From Metarhizium brunneum (lineage: Eukaryota > Ascomycota > Sordariomycetes > Hypocreales > Clavicipitaceae), in NCBI RefSeq assembly GCF_013426205.1, contig NC_089427.1, forward strand, positions 1,674,001 to 1,738,000: DNA of 64,000 nucleotides, written 5' to 3'. The position numbers and the translations under genes are program-made. Shown here piece by piece: positions 23,058-34,204 of this stretch. The first letter of the stretch is position 1; each line of letters begins with the position of its first letter. The notes below the pieces were generated by a model that had not been told where the DNA came from, searched no databases, and was given only the letters and a program-made list of their open reading frames with translations.

Positions 23058-23994
23058 TTACTTCTTGATCTCGTCTGGGGCAAATCGCTCAGACACCTTG
23101 ACGCGCTTGTTGCCGAGCATCCTGATCTTGTCGGCCAGCTTGTTCTGCTTGTCGAGCTCAACAATGTCGTCGCCGCCGCCGATGCTGACGCCGTTGATGA
23201 GAATGTTGGGCACCGTCTTGCGACCAGTCTTTTCGAGCAGGACATCTTGCAGGGACGCACCTTGAGCGTGCTTATCGAGTTCGACTACGAATGGTACGGG
23301 GGCGATGTGGTATTTGTCGAGGAGAATGCCCTTGGCTGTCTTGGAGAAGGGGCAGTACGTTTTGGAGAAGATGACGACTAGTAGCTTGGTCAGCAGCGAT
23401 TTCCCTTCATCTTCTGTTTCTCCTCTCTGGTGTGAACATATTGTGAAGAATCTTACCTGGTGCCTTTTTCAAAATACTACTCAGCTCGGCTTCCGCCTCG
23501 CTCTCCTCCTTTGGTTCCTTGGTCTTGGTCTTGGTCTTGTCTGTCGTCTTGTCTGCATTGCCTGACACGCCCTTGTCGGCGGCCGCATTCTTGTCCTTCT
23601 TGGGCTGGCCCTCCGCTGAATTGCCCTTGCCCACAATCTCACTGGGGATGTCGGGCTTCAGCCCACCCTTTATATTGGCCTTGTCTTTGGCGTCCTGCTC
23701 AGCCTGTTTTAGGCGCAGCTGCATTTCGGCGGTGATTTTCCTGTCGTCTTCGTCAACGTCGCCGTCGGCGTCCTTGTCTGCGGGAATATGGCCCGCCTTC
23801 TCCCCCGTTTTGGTGTTTATTATAGCTTGCCCTGGCGGGGATCCCTTCTTCATTCCGTCCATGGTTTTGTGGTAAAAGTCTTGGATCGTGTGCGAGTCCT
23901 GGCTGGGGTCGACGCCGGACGAATAGAATAGAAAGAATACGACGGTAGCAATGGCCGCCAAGGCGAGCAGACGTAGCCGTCGTGGGGAAGGCAT
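23058..23994 (-). CDS. Membrane-anchored monothiol glutaredoxin (Grx6/Grx7-like)
   Basis: A 285-residue glutathione-dependent oxidoreductase of the secretory pathway. Exons 23994-23457 and 23377-23058, donor GTAAGA, acceptor CTAG, phase 1. Residues about 6-23 form one hydrophobic signal-anchor (RLLALAAIATVVFFLFYSSG). A long Lys/Asp/Glu-rich, probably disordered luminal stalk follows to about residue 178. The glutaredoxin fold starts at VVIFSKTYCPFS, with active-site Cys188 and Ser at the second Cys position (CPFS), hence monothiol. TVPNILINGVSIGG (cis-Pro and GSH-binding loop) and GGDDIVELDKQNKL complete the fold. Yeast Grx6/Grx7 have the same single TM and CxxS layout and act in the ER/Golgi. 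The stalk is longer than in yeast. ATG 23994 is chosen because it places the TM at the extreme N-terminus. Confidence 0.92.
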
Positions 23995-24874
23995 ATTGTG
24001 ATTCTGGAGAGGATATCGATGGGGTTTTGCGGACGAGTAACTATACAAGAGTCTTAAATGCTCGATCAGCTGCTAGATCAGCCAGAGAGCACCGCTGGTC
24101 AGAGCTTCGCTATAGCTGCGGTGGCGTCGCGGCTCTGTCGAGTCGTCGTTTGGAAAATGTTTGACGTCGATGACTTCTGAATGAGCGACTTGGGGTTGTG
24201 CAGCGTCAATGTCAGAGTCGTGCGGGTGAATTCGTGGGAAATTGGTCAGGTATCTTGGCGGAGGGCCTCAGGAGACATGCGAGCATGCGAACATGGCTCT
24301 ACTCGCTGGTCTGCACGGAGTATGGGGTAGTAGTACCAGACATGGACGGAATAAGCTTGCTGGAGCTGTAGCAAGGTGAAGTGGTCAAAGCTCTCTGGAC
24401 TGCGGGATTGGTCACTACTAATTGATGTGGGTCCAGGTCTGCCATTCCCACCGTCGCACCTCGGACGACCCAGCGCCACCTCATGCGCACATGCATCTTC
24501 TCTCGGGCATCACAATCATCCGGCCATCACGCGGCTCACTTCAGTCCCGCTGGATTTGTACGGAGCCAAAGTCAAAAGACACTTGGAACTAGATAATATT
24601 ATCATTATACAAAAGATGCAAGTTTCCACTGCATACCTCGCACCTGGAGTGAAGCCAGCCGCTCACTTCTTTCTTCAATGTCATGACTCATGTCAACGCG
24701 TTGATAATCATCAGCGCCTAATGATCCCAGCATCCCTTTTCGACTGTAAGCCAATATGTTCATCGACCTGTTGCCTTGCCGCTTTGTGCTATGCCCGGGA
24801 GAAAGTTCGTGTCATAAGGAAGACAAAAGAAAAGGAGACAATAAAAGGAAACAGAGGTGGTCCAGCCAAGAGTC
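23995..24874. other. Intergenic region between glutaredoxin and secreted ORF
   Basis: A 203-codon plus frame (24376-24987) spans part of this stretch but lacks any recognised motif and overlaps the end of the secreted protein candidate on the other strand. It is treated as chance. The rest is probably the glutaredoxin promoter. Confidence 0.5.
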
Positions 24875-25129
24875 CTAAAACCGCTTCCTCACCCATTCTG
24901 GCCGAGACTCGCTATGCAAATGCATCAAAGTATACACCCTGGGCACTTCTCCTTCTCTCTCATGCGTCGACTTCGGCGGATTTATAGGTGCTGATGAGGC
25001 ATGACCGTGGCTTTTGTGTCTGCCTAGCCGCTTTAAGTGAATATCTCGATGTGAATGTGAGTGGTGTTCGGTAGTTGGCGCTGCATTTATGCCAAAGGCC
25101 AGAGCGATTAGAACGAAGATGGACAGCAT
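24875..25129 (-). CDS. Small secreted His-rich protein candidate
   Basis: An 84-residue frame. ATG 25129 gives a textbook signal peptide (MLSIFVLIALAFGINA, cleavage after Ala before APTTEHH), followed by a His/Ser/Arg-rich mature part with HHSHSHRDIH, RHKSHGH and MHLHSE. There are no cysteines. In-frame ATGs upstream (25153, 25168) would add a non-hydrophobic leader and are less likely. His-rich clusters could bind metals, but nothing else supports a function. It has no intron and no close neighbour in an operon-like sense. The alternatives are a species-specific effector-like peptide or a chance frame; the signal peptide is the only real argument. Confidence 0.42.
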   Translation of the reverse strand: MLSIFVLIALAFGINAAPTTEHHSHSHRDIHLKRLGRHKSHGHASSAPINPPKSTHEREGEVPRVYTLMHLHSESRPEWVRKRF

Positions 25130-26700
25130 CTTGTGCGACACCCCGGCGGTCATTATGCGGAGCGCCATAGCATCTGGGGGAAGTCGAATATTTGTCCGGG
25201 CCAAGGGATTTTGAAGGCTAAATTTATATTAATGGCAGATGGTTTGAATTCGGAATGCCGCACTGATGCGAAAACTTGGTGAAGGCGGCCAACGATTTAT
25301 ATCCATCTCTCAACGTCACCCAGCCCCTTCTCTGAATGAAAGTGACGACATGGAAACCACTAGTCAGGGCTAACTTGACATCTTGCAACTTCACGATACT
25401 CTTCTTCATCAGGGATGAAAACTAGCTTCTGGCTAGTCAAACTTCGTGAATCCCGCGCAAAGAGATTAATCGCAATTGTGCCCCCCGTTGGTATGCAAGT
25501 TGGCAACTGACCACGACGACCCCGCCACCATGGAATGGAGGGGAGGGTTAGCACCAAGAAAATCCGCAAAGCTCTCCGTATTTCAAATTTTGGTGTGTAA
25601 CTACCTAGGTATCCAAGAGGCGTCGTTGTCGATTTCTTTGGAGCTAGCATGGCCAGTTTTCAGAAGACGCATCGTCGGCTGTGGTCGTGCTAGGTCCGAC
25701 GACAACGTAAGCCCTTGTCATAGGTGTTAGCAAAGCGCTGAGCCGGGCGGGCCAAAATTAAAGCTGCTTCGAAATTCGGGCTTTGTTGAAGCTTCCGAAT
25801 TCGAGTCTTTTGAGGCTGCTAAATTTGGTGTTGGTGTTGGAGTTGGTGTTGACTTTATCGAGGTGCGGGTGACCTGTGGAAGGTGCAGCCTTCAACACTT
25901 TCAACACCAAAAACAGCAGATCATGATGATCCACAAAGATACGTGTCGGCATAAAAATTTAAGCCAATAATAGTAATTTAGGCGTGAGTCAGCGGTATTA
26001 CGTGTCCTTTGTTCCACGCTTTAAGTGGCCAAGGCTGTCCCTGGATGGCCTTTACCGGCGCGCGCGGTCATGAATTACCACTTGGGCTACATCTTTCCGC
26101 TTTGCTTGAAAAGTTGGGAGTCGGGCCACATGCAGACAAAGTATGTCGGGGCGTGCAGTGACAGCCTGCCCAAGACTAAGCAGTTTAGCTGGCTGTCGGC
26201 CAATGAAAAGTGGACAGCTGGGTGCCAGTAGTAGCCACGCTGGCGGGTTTCGCGATGGCGCTTTCTACCAAGTTCGATGTCCGACTGTGATATCCGAATA
26301 TATGTGTCCTTTTCAAAAATTGACTCATCCATTATGAACAACGGATACCTGTTGATTGCTAGTGCCGGATCGTTTCAACAGAGTCGGCTGGCCGATGCAT
26401 CATCCTCTGTCGATATACCACAGCGACGACACGCTTAGATTAGGTCGGAGCAGATCATTGTCTTAATTAATTAACGAACGGGGAGTATTGTTTCGCTCTG
26501 TAGTTAAATAAAACTATAAGTATGATACGAGTATCGTGCAAGCATAAAATCTAAAATAATATTAAGCTATACCAGGCCAAGGACAATAAGAGACTAAAAA
26601 AACACAGCATCTCAGCGTAATTAATGCCATACCGCGGCCCGCTAGCTAAGGTTATCTCGCGATAGCCTCAGCTACCGTGATCATGGAAGTAAACCTTGCA
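25130..26700. other. Intergenic region with repeat copy B
   Basis: No supported gene. 25780-25920 contains GTTGGTGTTGGAGTTGGTGTTG-like short repeats. 26460-26630 is AT-rich and shares blocks with the 16.5 kb repeat. A TACCTAGGTA palindrome lies at 25602. The end of the stretch leads into the SIL1 promoter. Confidence 0.55.
26505..26620. repeat. Diverged AT-rich repeat, copy B
   Basis: Holds ATGATAC (26522), four bases, then ATCGTGCAAGCAT (26533-26545), three bases, ATCT, in the same spacing as copy A at 16514-16544. AACTATAA precedes both. It is AT-rich against its surroundings and has no open frame. It is best read as a fragment of an old dispersed element. Confidence 0.55.
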
Positions 26701-26718
26701 TGTTGTAGTTTGTGCCCG

Positions 26719-26740
26719 TGACTCACGCTGAGTCACGCTG
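26719..26740 (+). promoter_or_regulatory. Tandem UPRE-like / CPC1-like elements of SIL1
   Basis: Two CACGCTG boxes (26724-26730 and 26734-26740) lie 10 bp apart, about 230 bp before the SIL1 start. The complement, CAGCGTG, is the core of the yeast unfolded-protein-response element. The same block contains TGACTCA (26719-26725) and TGAGTCA (26729-26735), the Gcn4/CPC1 consensus. Hac1 or CPC1 binding is inference from these words only. Confidence 0.5.
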
Positions 26741-26959
26741 AAAACCTAAAATACCCACACACGTAGTATATCTACAAGGTCGCGTCCGCATTCCAAGTTG
26801 ATCCTGTTCCTCTCCATCCAAGTCATCTGCCTCTTCTGCTATTAAGCTGACATCGCCCACAGCTATCTACAGATCATTGTCTACGAGCACGCCTACAACA
26901 CACTCTGAGAAACCTAGCCACGCATTCTTCTCGGGGCCGAATTGCCTGGGTCACGCTCA

Positions 26960-28192
26960 ATGTCCACTGATCTACCCACGATGCTAGCCTTGCTGTTCGG
27001 TCTAATCCTCTGCATCTTCTCAGCGCCCTCGATAGCTGACCACTCTGATTCTTCCAATGTCCCCAAGCCAGACCTTATTTGTCACACATCTAACCCCGAC
27101 GAATGTTACCCACGGGTATTCCAACCTACAGAGGAATTCCAGATCGTCCACGATGATCAAGAACTGCCCAAAGGGCTCCACGTCCGCCTAAACATCTGGA
27201 CAGGTCTAAAGGAAGCCAAGATCAATGTCCCTGACGAGATCGATCCTTCTCTAGAAGGGATGCCCGTTGACCAAGCCGTGGTCATCGTCGACCATGAGGA
27301 ACAGCTAGGCGCCCCCAAAATCCCGAAAGGCGCGCCAGAGTATGAGCCGGTTGGAAAAGTCAAGGGACCACAGCATGAATCCGCCGCGCTTGTCGAGGGA
27401 CTGAACATGCTCAAGAGCGGAACCAGCAAAAACAATCAAGCATTTGACGATGCCCTAGAGACGCTGGAGGATCTCTCCCACGACATGTACTATGGTTTGA
27501 ACATTGCCGAGGATACAGAGGCCATGGAAGCGCTGCTGTGCCTCATGAGTGGCCAGAGCGCTCCAAGTACCAATGGAGCTGTTCCTCACGACCAGCAAGC
27601 TGCCTCGATTTTGGCTGGTGTATTTCAGAACAATCCAGCCGCACTCAAGCAAGTCACCGGTTTCTGGCCACAGCTACTCGTTGAATCCAGGTGCCCCAAC
27701 ACCGGCAAGTCTCTGCGCCAGAGCCTCTATTCCAGTGTTGAACCATCACGGAACGGAGAAGGCGCAAATGCCCAGCAGGCAGCTGCCCGGGTCAAGCCCA
27801 AGGTTTCTGTCATCAATGGACTTATCAAAGATGGTTCTATTCGAACACACTTTCTCAGAGAAGGAGGCATGGAATCGCTATTGAAGGTGCTCATTCCCGA
27901 GGATAAGGCATGGGCTGGTGCTCAACGAAAAGTTGGGCAGCTTGTGCTAGATAACTTCTTGGATGAAAACACGGGTGCGACTTTGGGGGAATGGCCCTAT
28001 CTACCCAAGCTAGGCGATGAACTGTGTCAGACGGAAGAGTCTGGGACGGCCGAGGGATGCTGGGACTATCATGTCGAGAGGATTATGAAGTCAAGCAAGG
28101 CCAGTAAGGAGGACTGGAGTTGGCAGTTAAATGACCGACTGGCGGCGGCGAGGCAAGAGCAAAGTAATGAGAGGAAGCATGAGGAGCTGTAG
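26960..28192 (+). CDS. SIL1: SIL1-type nucleotide exchange factor for ER Hsp70 (BiP)
   Basis: An ER-luminal protein of 410 residues that releases ADP from BiP/Kar2 during protein import and folding. A single exon starts at ATG 26960, the first ATG of a frame that opens without ATG at 26942. The N-terminus is a signal peptide (MLALLFGLILCIFSAPSIA). A conserved LNIWTGLKEAKIN stretch follows, then an Asp/Glu-rich linker and an Armadillo-like helical core (LEDLSHDMYYGL, FWPQLLVES, GGMESLLKVL). This matches the fungal Sil1/Sls1 family by order and length. The C-terminus is KHEEL, an HDEL-class ER retention signal. Two UPRE-like boxes in the promoter agree with an unfolded-protein-response gene. 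Identification rests on remembered family features, not on a search. Confidence 0.85.
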   Translation: MSTDLPTMLALLFGLILCIFSAPSIADHSDSSNVPKPDLICHTSNPDECYPRVFQPTEEFQIVHDDQELPKGLHVRLNIWTGLKEAKINVPDEIDPSLEGMPVDQAVVIVDHEEQLGAPKIPKGAPEYEPVGKVKGPQHESAALVEGLNMLKSGTSKNNQAFDDALETLEDLSHDMYYGLNIAEDTEAMEALLCLMSGQSAPSTNGAVPHDQQAASILAGVFQNNPAALKQVTGFWPQLLVESRCPNTGKSLRQSLYSSVEPSRNGEGANAQQAAARVKPKVSVINGLIKDGSIRTHFLREGGMESLLKVLIPEDKAWAGAQRKVGQLVLDNFLDENTGATLGEWPYLPKLGDELCQTEESGTAEGCWDYHVERIMKSSKASKEDWSWQLNDRLAAARQEQSNERKHEEL

Positions 28193-28503
28193 AAGCGTAC
28201 ATGTACCATTGCATAGCTACGTAGGTAATTGGTAGTCATATGGCAGCTGTCATCTATCTCGAATTTGGAGCCTCTTCAAAAACCACATAAGACTGAAATC
28301 ACGTCATGCCACATTAACTATCATGTTGAGAAAATAAGGCACCATCCGTGCTGTGGGCGGCATTCTCTCACGGTCATCCTCCAACGTCAACCCTGCACAA
28401 ACAACCCCAAATTTTCCATCACCAAATCCACCACCACTCAACCTCGCCACCACATCAAACAACGGCCCAATACCATCTCCAAAACACATGGCGAAAAACA
28501 AAT
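28193..28503. other. Short spacer between SIL1 and the SET-MYND gene
   Basis: Codirectional 311-bp spacer carrying the SIL1 3' end and the SET-MYND promoter. The C/A-rich stretch from 28380 is probably the leader. The frame stays open upstream of ATG 28504, but without an ATG. Confidence 0.5.
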
Positions 28504-30194
28504 ATGCCGCCTATCGAAACCCGCCCCCATCCTTCCAAATACCGCGCCCTCCACGCCACGCAGCGCTTCAAACCCTCCCAGATCATCCACACCTTCCACC
28601 CACTCATCTTACACCCATCGCTCTCGCAGCTCGCATCCGTATGCACGCATTGCCTCCGTCCCGGCTCGCCGCGCGCGTGTTCCCGCTGTCACGCCGCATA
28701 CTACTGCAACACCAGCTGCCAGCAAGCTGCCTGGACGGCCGTCCACTCCAAAGAATGCAAGGCCCTCCAACAACGCAAGCTGGGTTCCCGAACAGGCGCC
28801 GATCTCCCCACCCCCGTGAGAGCACTTCTCCAAACCCTTCTCAATAAGGAGATTGAAGACGGGATCGCTGCGCTAGATGGTCACACCGAGGAGAGGAGGA
28901 AGACCAAGACCTGGCCCGACTTGGAGATGATGGCAATGGCGGCGTGTGCCTTTGCCGGGAGACAAGGGGAGAGCAACATCCGCCGGGCAGTCGAGCTGCT
29001 TTGCAAGGTACATACAGCATACGCGTTCCCACGCCTCTCAACAGTAGTTTCTTCTTCTTCTTCTTCAAACGTACCTGACAATCCGCAGATCCAGACGAAT
29101 GCGTTTCACAGATGGGACGTGGACCTAGGCCAGGTAGGCGTGTTTCTGGAACCGACGCTCGCCATGGCCAACCACTCGTGCGTGCCCAACGCCGTGGTGC
29201 AGTTTGTAGGCCGCAAGGCGATACTCAGGGCCGAGAGGCCGATCCAGGCCGGCGACGAGATTGAAATATCCTACACGGGTGCGTTCCGAACCCTCCCCCT
29301 TTCCTTCCTTGGCAAACAGGCCCCGTTAACACACACGCAGACTACACGATGCCCCTGTCCGCACGCAGGGAGGCGCTCGAGCAGTACAGCTTCGAGTGCA
29401 CATGCGCCAGGTGCAAGGGCGACCTGAACGTGTACCAGGTCCGCACAGCCTACTTATACCCAAGCACGTACAGCGTGGCGGACGTGTCGGGCGGCGACGA
29501 GCATCCCGCCGTCACGGACAAGACCACGCAGGACGTGGCGGTGAGATACACCACGGAACCAGCCCGGCTGCCAGACTCGCTGCCCGCCCGCTACGCGGCT
29601 CTCAAGGCGCAATACCGCCTTTCTCGGAGGCTCGCCGACGCCCGTCTGTGGGCCGTGTCGCCTGTGCCGCAACTCCTCGCCGAAACGGCAATCTACTTTG
29701 CCGAGAGGGACGACTTCCCGTGCGCCCTGGCCGTGACGGCATTGGCAGCGACGTCCTGCGACCCGTTCCGCTATGCGGCGCCGTTTCACCCCGTTCGCTT
29801 AAAGAATCTCTTCATGATGGCCAAGTTGCTAGCTAATACTGCCGAGGGCACAGGGAATACGGCGGCGGCGAGAAGCGGACTGGATCAGAAGCTCCAGGAC
29901 ACGCTGTCGAATATAGACCAGGTTTCACTGTGTCAGATGCTGCTCATCATGGTCATCAAGATGTGTCCCGGGGAGCTGGCGGATTGGGAGCTGAGCGTTG
30001 CGGCGAGGGAGATGCTGGCCGATATTGGAAAGTTGCCGGGGCGAGAGAAGGAGTTATCGCTGATAAATGCGTGGGCGGCAGATGGGGACGCCGAGGCGTC
30101 AAGACTGTTTTTCGAGTACGCGGTGGTTAGGCAGGTTGGCGTCTTGGCCGGGATCGGGATGGAGGTGGTGAGGTTTATAACCGACTCTGAGTAG
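28504..30194 (+). CDS. SET and MYND domain protein (SMYD-like lysine methyltransferase)
   Basis: A 515-residue putative protein-lysine methyltransferase. Exons 28504-29007, 29089-29278, 29341-30194. The MYND zinc finger is complete at residues 47-85: Cys 47, 50, 59, 62, 68, 72, His81, Cys85. As in SMYD proteins the SET domain flanks it. The catalytic-core block MANHSCVPNAVV with Asn-His and the following GDEIEISYTDYTMPL lie across exons 2-3, and the post-SET zinc motif CTCARCKG follows. The rest is helical, TPR-like sequence. Intron 1 (29008-29088, 81 bp) is a multiple of three with no stop, so retention would keep the frame; its 3' part encodes a Ser run from TTC repeats. Intron 2 is 62 bp. 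The substrate (histone or other) is unknown. Confidence 0.92.
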
Positions 30195-33100
30195 CTGACA
30201 ACTACCTCCTTATCAGGTTGGTATCCTCGAAGCGGATTCAGTCAGCACAGCAAAGGCTGAATTTACAAGTGATGAGTCACGAGATGTGCATTGAAGCGAT
30301 TCAGCCTATAACGGTAATATCATCTATCCCTAGTGTCTGTTATATCAAAACCCCAAGGTGGCGTTGCTATCAGTCTTGGCAGTAAGGCTCGAGCCCATCA
30401 CGAACCTTCCTATCCGTTCCTCTAGATTCCTAGACGCACGCTTCGCCGTTGTTTTACGTGGTTGCCAGCGTATGTAACGGGAAACATGGGCGTCTCAACA
30501 ACCATGATAATCTTTCGCATTGTCGGGGGTTGTTCGCATATCTATTGGAGGAGATACCAGCAGGGTACAAGCTGCGCAACACCTTTGCGTTGGGTAGTTA
30601 CATGGCTTCTCATTCAAAGTCCAAGTTTACAGTAATCTAATTGGGCAATGTACCGATAGTGTTGTATCTCGTAGAATTTCGATGTCAGATTTGGGATGTC
30701 GTCAGTCGCGTCAGTCAGACCATCAGAGCCAAAGCACGATTATCGTCAGAGAACCGTGCAGTAATTTTTCTGGTTGAATATTTCCAATCATTGTCAACTG
30801 ACTGGTAAAACCGCGTCGAGTTCCCCTTGCAGTGGACGTAGATAAATGCATCTACTGCAACAAGCCCGGCTCAATGGCTGCGCCACAGGAGCTAGTGGCC
30901 CATGCCACCCATCACCAACCAGATGTTGAATTGCGGAGAGAGCACAGCTGCAAGCACTTCCGTCATAGATCGATCAAAGTTGCATGGGTACCTTACGGGG
31001 TCGTTGTCAACGGTCCTGTGGTGGTCCTGTCATTGCAGCATCGATGGTGCGGGGGCTGGACTGATTAGCTCGCTAGATTGTACGAGGCTGGAAAACTGCC
31101 ATCAAGCCAACATTGAACATACTATCAAAGTGCGATCCCGTATTCGCCATGTCGTGTTGACCAACACCTCTTTGTGTCTTGGCATTACTCAGACAATTAT
31201 CGTAGTACCCAATTCCTGCACAGCAAACAAGAAAACGGAATGTAAACAGTCTCCCACTTCAATGGCTGCCAAGTTCAGGCCGCTGCAGGCCTAAGGCGTC
31301 GTCGCCACACACAGAGCTGTCTGCGTCGTTGTGAAGGAAGGGCGGGGTGTGTTGCTCAGGTGTTGGAGGCACTAATAAATCGATAACAAACATGTCTATG
31401 TACGGAGTACATAGGTGGCCCATCCACTTAGTCGCTGATGGCAAGTGGTTTCCCATCAACCCATCTGTGTAATATGTCTGGTACAGAAGCCTCGCCATTC
31501 AGGCTCGCTTTCTTCTCCCCACCATCCATTCAGGCATCGAGAGCAACAGACATGGAAGTTCCCGTGGCTGGCTATATCCTCAATTCGCGTTCCTCATTGG
31601 CCTGTCTAGCTCCAGATTGTCCTAGGCCAGGAACCTGACCTACTCTGGAGCCGGCGCTGCCGACATTTCCGAATTGAGTCCTTGGCGTCATCAGTCAATA
31701 CCTAGGTAACATTGAACCTCTGAGGATTGCGCTTCTCACTGACATGAAAAGCTTTTTTTTTTGTGTAGGCGAAGCAGTTGCAAAAGTGTTGCTAGATGTC
31801 ACCATCGAGTTCTCCACGATAGATCCTGCTGTGAGGCATTATTCGCAATCCGCCGCCTCAAGCGAAAGCATTATTGCACACACTAATATCCTCGAGGTCC
31901 AAGGCCCAGACGAAGCAGCTTAAAAACATGCCAACCTGGACGGGGCAACAAAGATTTTGTGGTGCTGCCGACCCATTGGATTGTGTGCAACCAGGCAAAA
32001 GGTAATAAAGAGCATGGGTGCTGTGTTCCCTCCGCCCTTGCGTCACATCGGCGATATTAGCCGCTTGCGTACGGTTGTTTGAACATCCAGCTTGCGGTTC
32101 GCAGGATGCCACACAAATGCATACAAAATAACATAACAATGCCTCGGGCCTGCTTGGTTTGTCCCCTCCCAAGGCCTAGCAAGCCTGCCGGCTTCCCATG
32201 GCACGTATGTATGTACGGCCTTTTGTGGCTACCCTCCGAAGCATTGGCCATTGTGCATGCCGCTGATGCGGGCCACCGATATCTATGGCGCACCTGTATC
32301 AATTCGGCAGTAAGCTTTGATACCAACCTCGTCGTCGGTCTCTCGGAGGCCAACCACGGCACTTGTGGTCGACACTGGAGAGTCGGTCAGTTGAGTTACA
32401 GATAGACTGCGGTACAAATAGATGACACCAAGGATGAAACTGAACCTTGTCCCATGAATTGCGAAGAGATGGGGTGGCCGTCTTGAAACCTCGGTGATCA
32501 GCCCCCAGCAACACAGCGGGGCCTTGTTATTTGAATGGCATGCACCTTCATCGTCATCCCTCACGATAACTGGCCCAAAGGCATGGTGCCACGATGCATA
32601 GCGAGTGTCGAGACACCCCGGCAAATGTCCCTGAACCAGAATCTGATTCATCAGGCCTGGTCGATGAATCGGTTACTCCTAGTATTTTGCTTCACCATGG
32701 CGGCCAAACCTGGGCCGTGCCAGCCGGAGCCGTGCCCACAAGCCTGCCACGATGTGGCAGATGCTTTCGATGGATGTCTGTGGTAAACAAGCCTGGCGTT
32801 ATGGGTACGGATACCCTGGCAACTGGAAACCACCCAACCTCGGGCGGCCTGTGACGAAGTTTCTCTCCTCACTGATGAGAGGAGGCAATTGTCGCATTTA
32901 ACCAATTTTGTTGTCCGTGGATGTACGGAGTAGTCGGAACGGAGTAGAATGCGAGAGGAGCCGCTCCCGCACAACAAAACCAGGAGGCAATAACATACAT
33001 AGTAATAGTAATTGACCAGGCGGCCACTGCCCATGTCGTCATCTTATTGCGTCTCAGTGCGTCTCGTTACGTCTTGTCAGGCATGGGTGTACCGTGTGGC

Positions 33101-34204
33101 TCTCCAGAGACTTGGCGCCACGCCGAGACTTAGTCGCCACCAGCCCAGGCGGGCCGAGTGCTGGTCTTTTCAATGTTGTGCTGAGTCGTTGGATGGTCGT
33201 AACCATGAACTTTTTTTGTAGGCGGAAAGACGTCAAATGGTGGGTAATATGGAAGCTGGCAGGCTGCGTGCGAATGGCTGGGCAGGAAGAGGGAGAGTAG
33301 GAGGAGGGACTTGATGATGGAAGGAAACAGGGAGAAAAGTTGAAATCTCACGGAGTACTCCGTAACTTGATGGTAACAAAGGTGGTTGAGGTCGAAGGGC
33401 GATGCCTGCCTCATGGTGACACCGATGCCGATGCCGATAGCAATGCTTCATGATGGCGACGCTGGCACCAGAATGCTAATCCTGGCCATGGTTGCAAAGC
33501 TCTGTCGTAGACGCTGCAACTGATCACTGTTTGCCAAGCTGCGCATGGAGCCGGGCAGGCCATTTTCTGGCCCATTTAGCCCCAACGCCAATGGAGTGTG
33601 GATGGCGGGCCATTGCAACGTCAACTGGTGAGCCACGGATTGCAGTGCCACCAAGTCATGCCCCATTTCTGTTGGTTAAAATTGCATTAGTCCGGCCAAG
33701 GCCGTTGCACCCCGTTGCCCTTGCTGTTATCGGCCGGTGCTCTGTTAGCTCCAATCTAGCTTCCCGCCTGGGAGGTCTCTGGTTGCTTCGTGCCTTGCTT
33801 CGTGCCTTGCAAGTTGGAGAGAGGTGTGGTCAATTGATGTGTGAGGTCCGTCACTGGTGTGTGAGAACTGAAGCCCACCGAGCACCTGCCGGCCCTGTTT
33901 TTTTTTTATTTCTCGTTGCCCCCATCTCTAGCTGCCTTTCTCGGCCTCTTCTCTTTTATTCTTTTCCTCACCACCACTCAATCATCGCATCCAAGCATCT
34001 TCAAGCTATACGCTAACCCAAGTGATACTGCATTGCCGCCTCTGAAGCTCTACCCGCATCTGTAGCACTGCTTGTCCTTGACAGCACGCCTGATTTGTTT
34101 TCCTACACGCCAGCCTCCAGCTGCCAACTCCCAACCCCAGCTCTCAGCTTTCTCGGCTTCTTGGCTCTCGGCAAGATCGCTCACACCTCGCGTCTCTGAT
34201 TGCA
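30195..34204. other. 4-kb intergenic region without a supported gene
   Basis: Only short frames without domains were found. TACGGAGTA copies lie at 31401, 32934 and 33356 (the last inside a 14-bp palindrome), and TACCTAGGTA at 31699. From about 33900 the plus strand becomes T/C-rich and is probably the promoter and leader of the GPI-protein gene. Confidence 0.55.
33350..33363. repeat. 14-bp perfect palindrome ACGGAGTACTCCGT
   Basis: Head-to-head fusion of the dispersed motif. The identical 14-mer occurs again at 51244-51257. It has the form CGG-N6-CCG, the layout bound by some Zn2Cys6 dimers. Confidence 0.85.

Noticed and set aside
24376..24987. 203-codon plus frame
   Set aside because: No motif, and it runs into the opposite-strand secreted candidate, which has a clear signal peptide.
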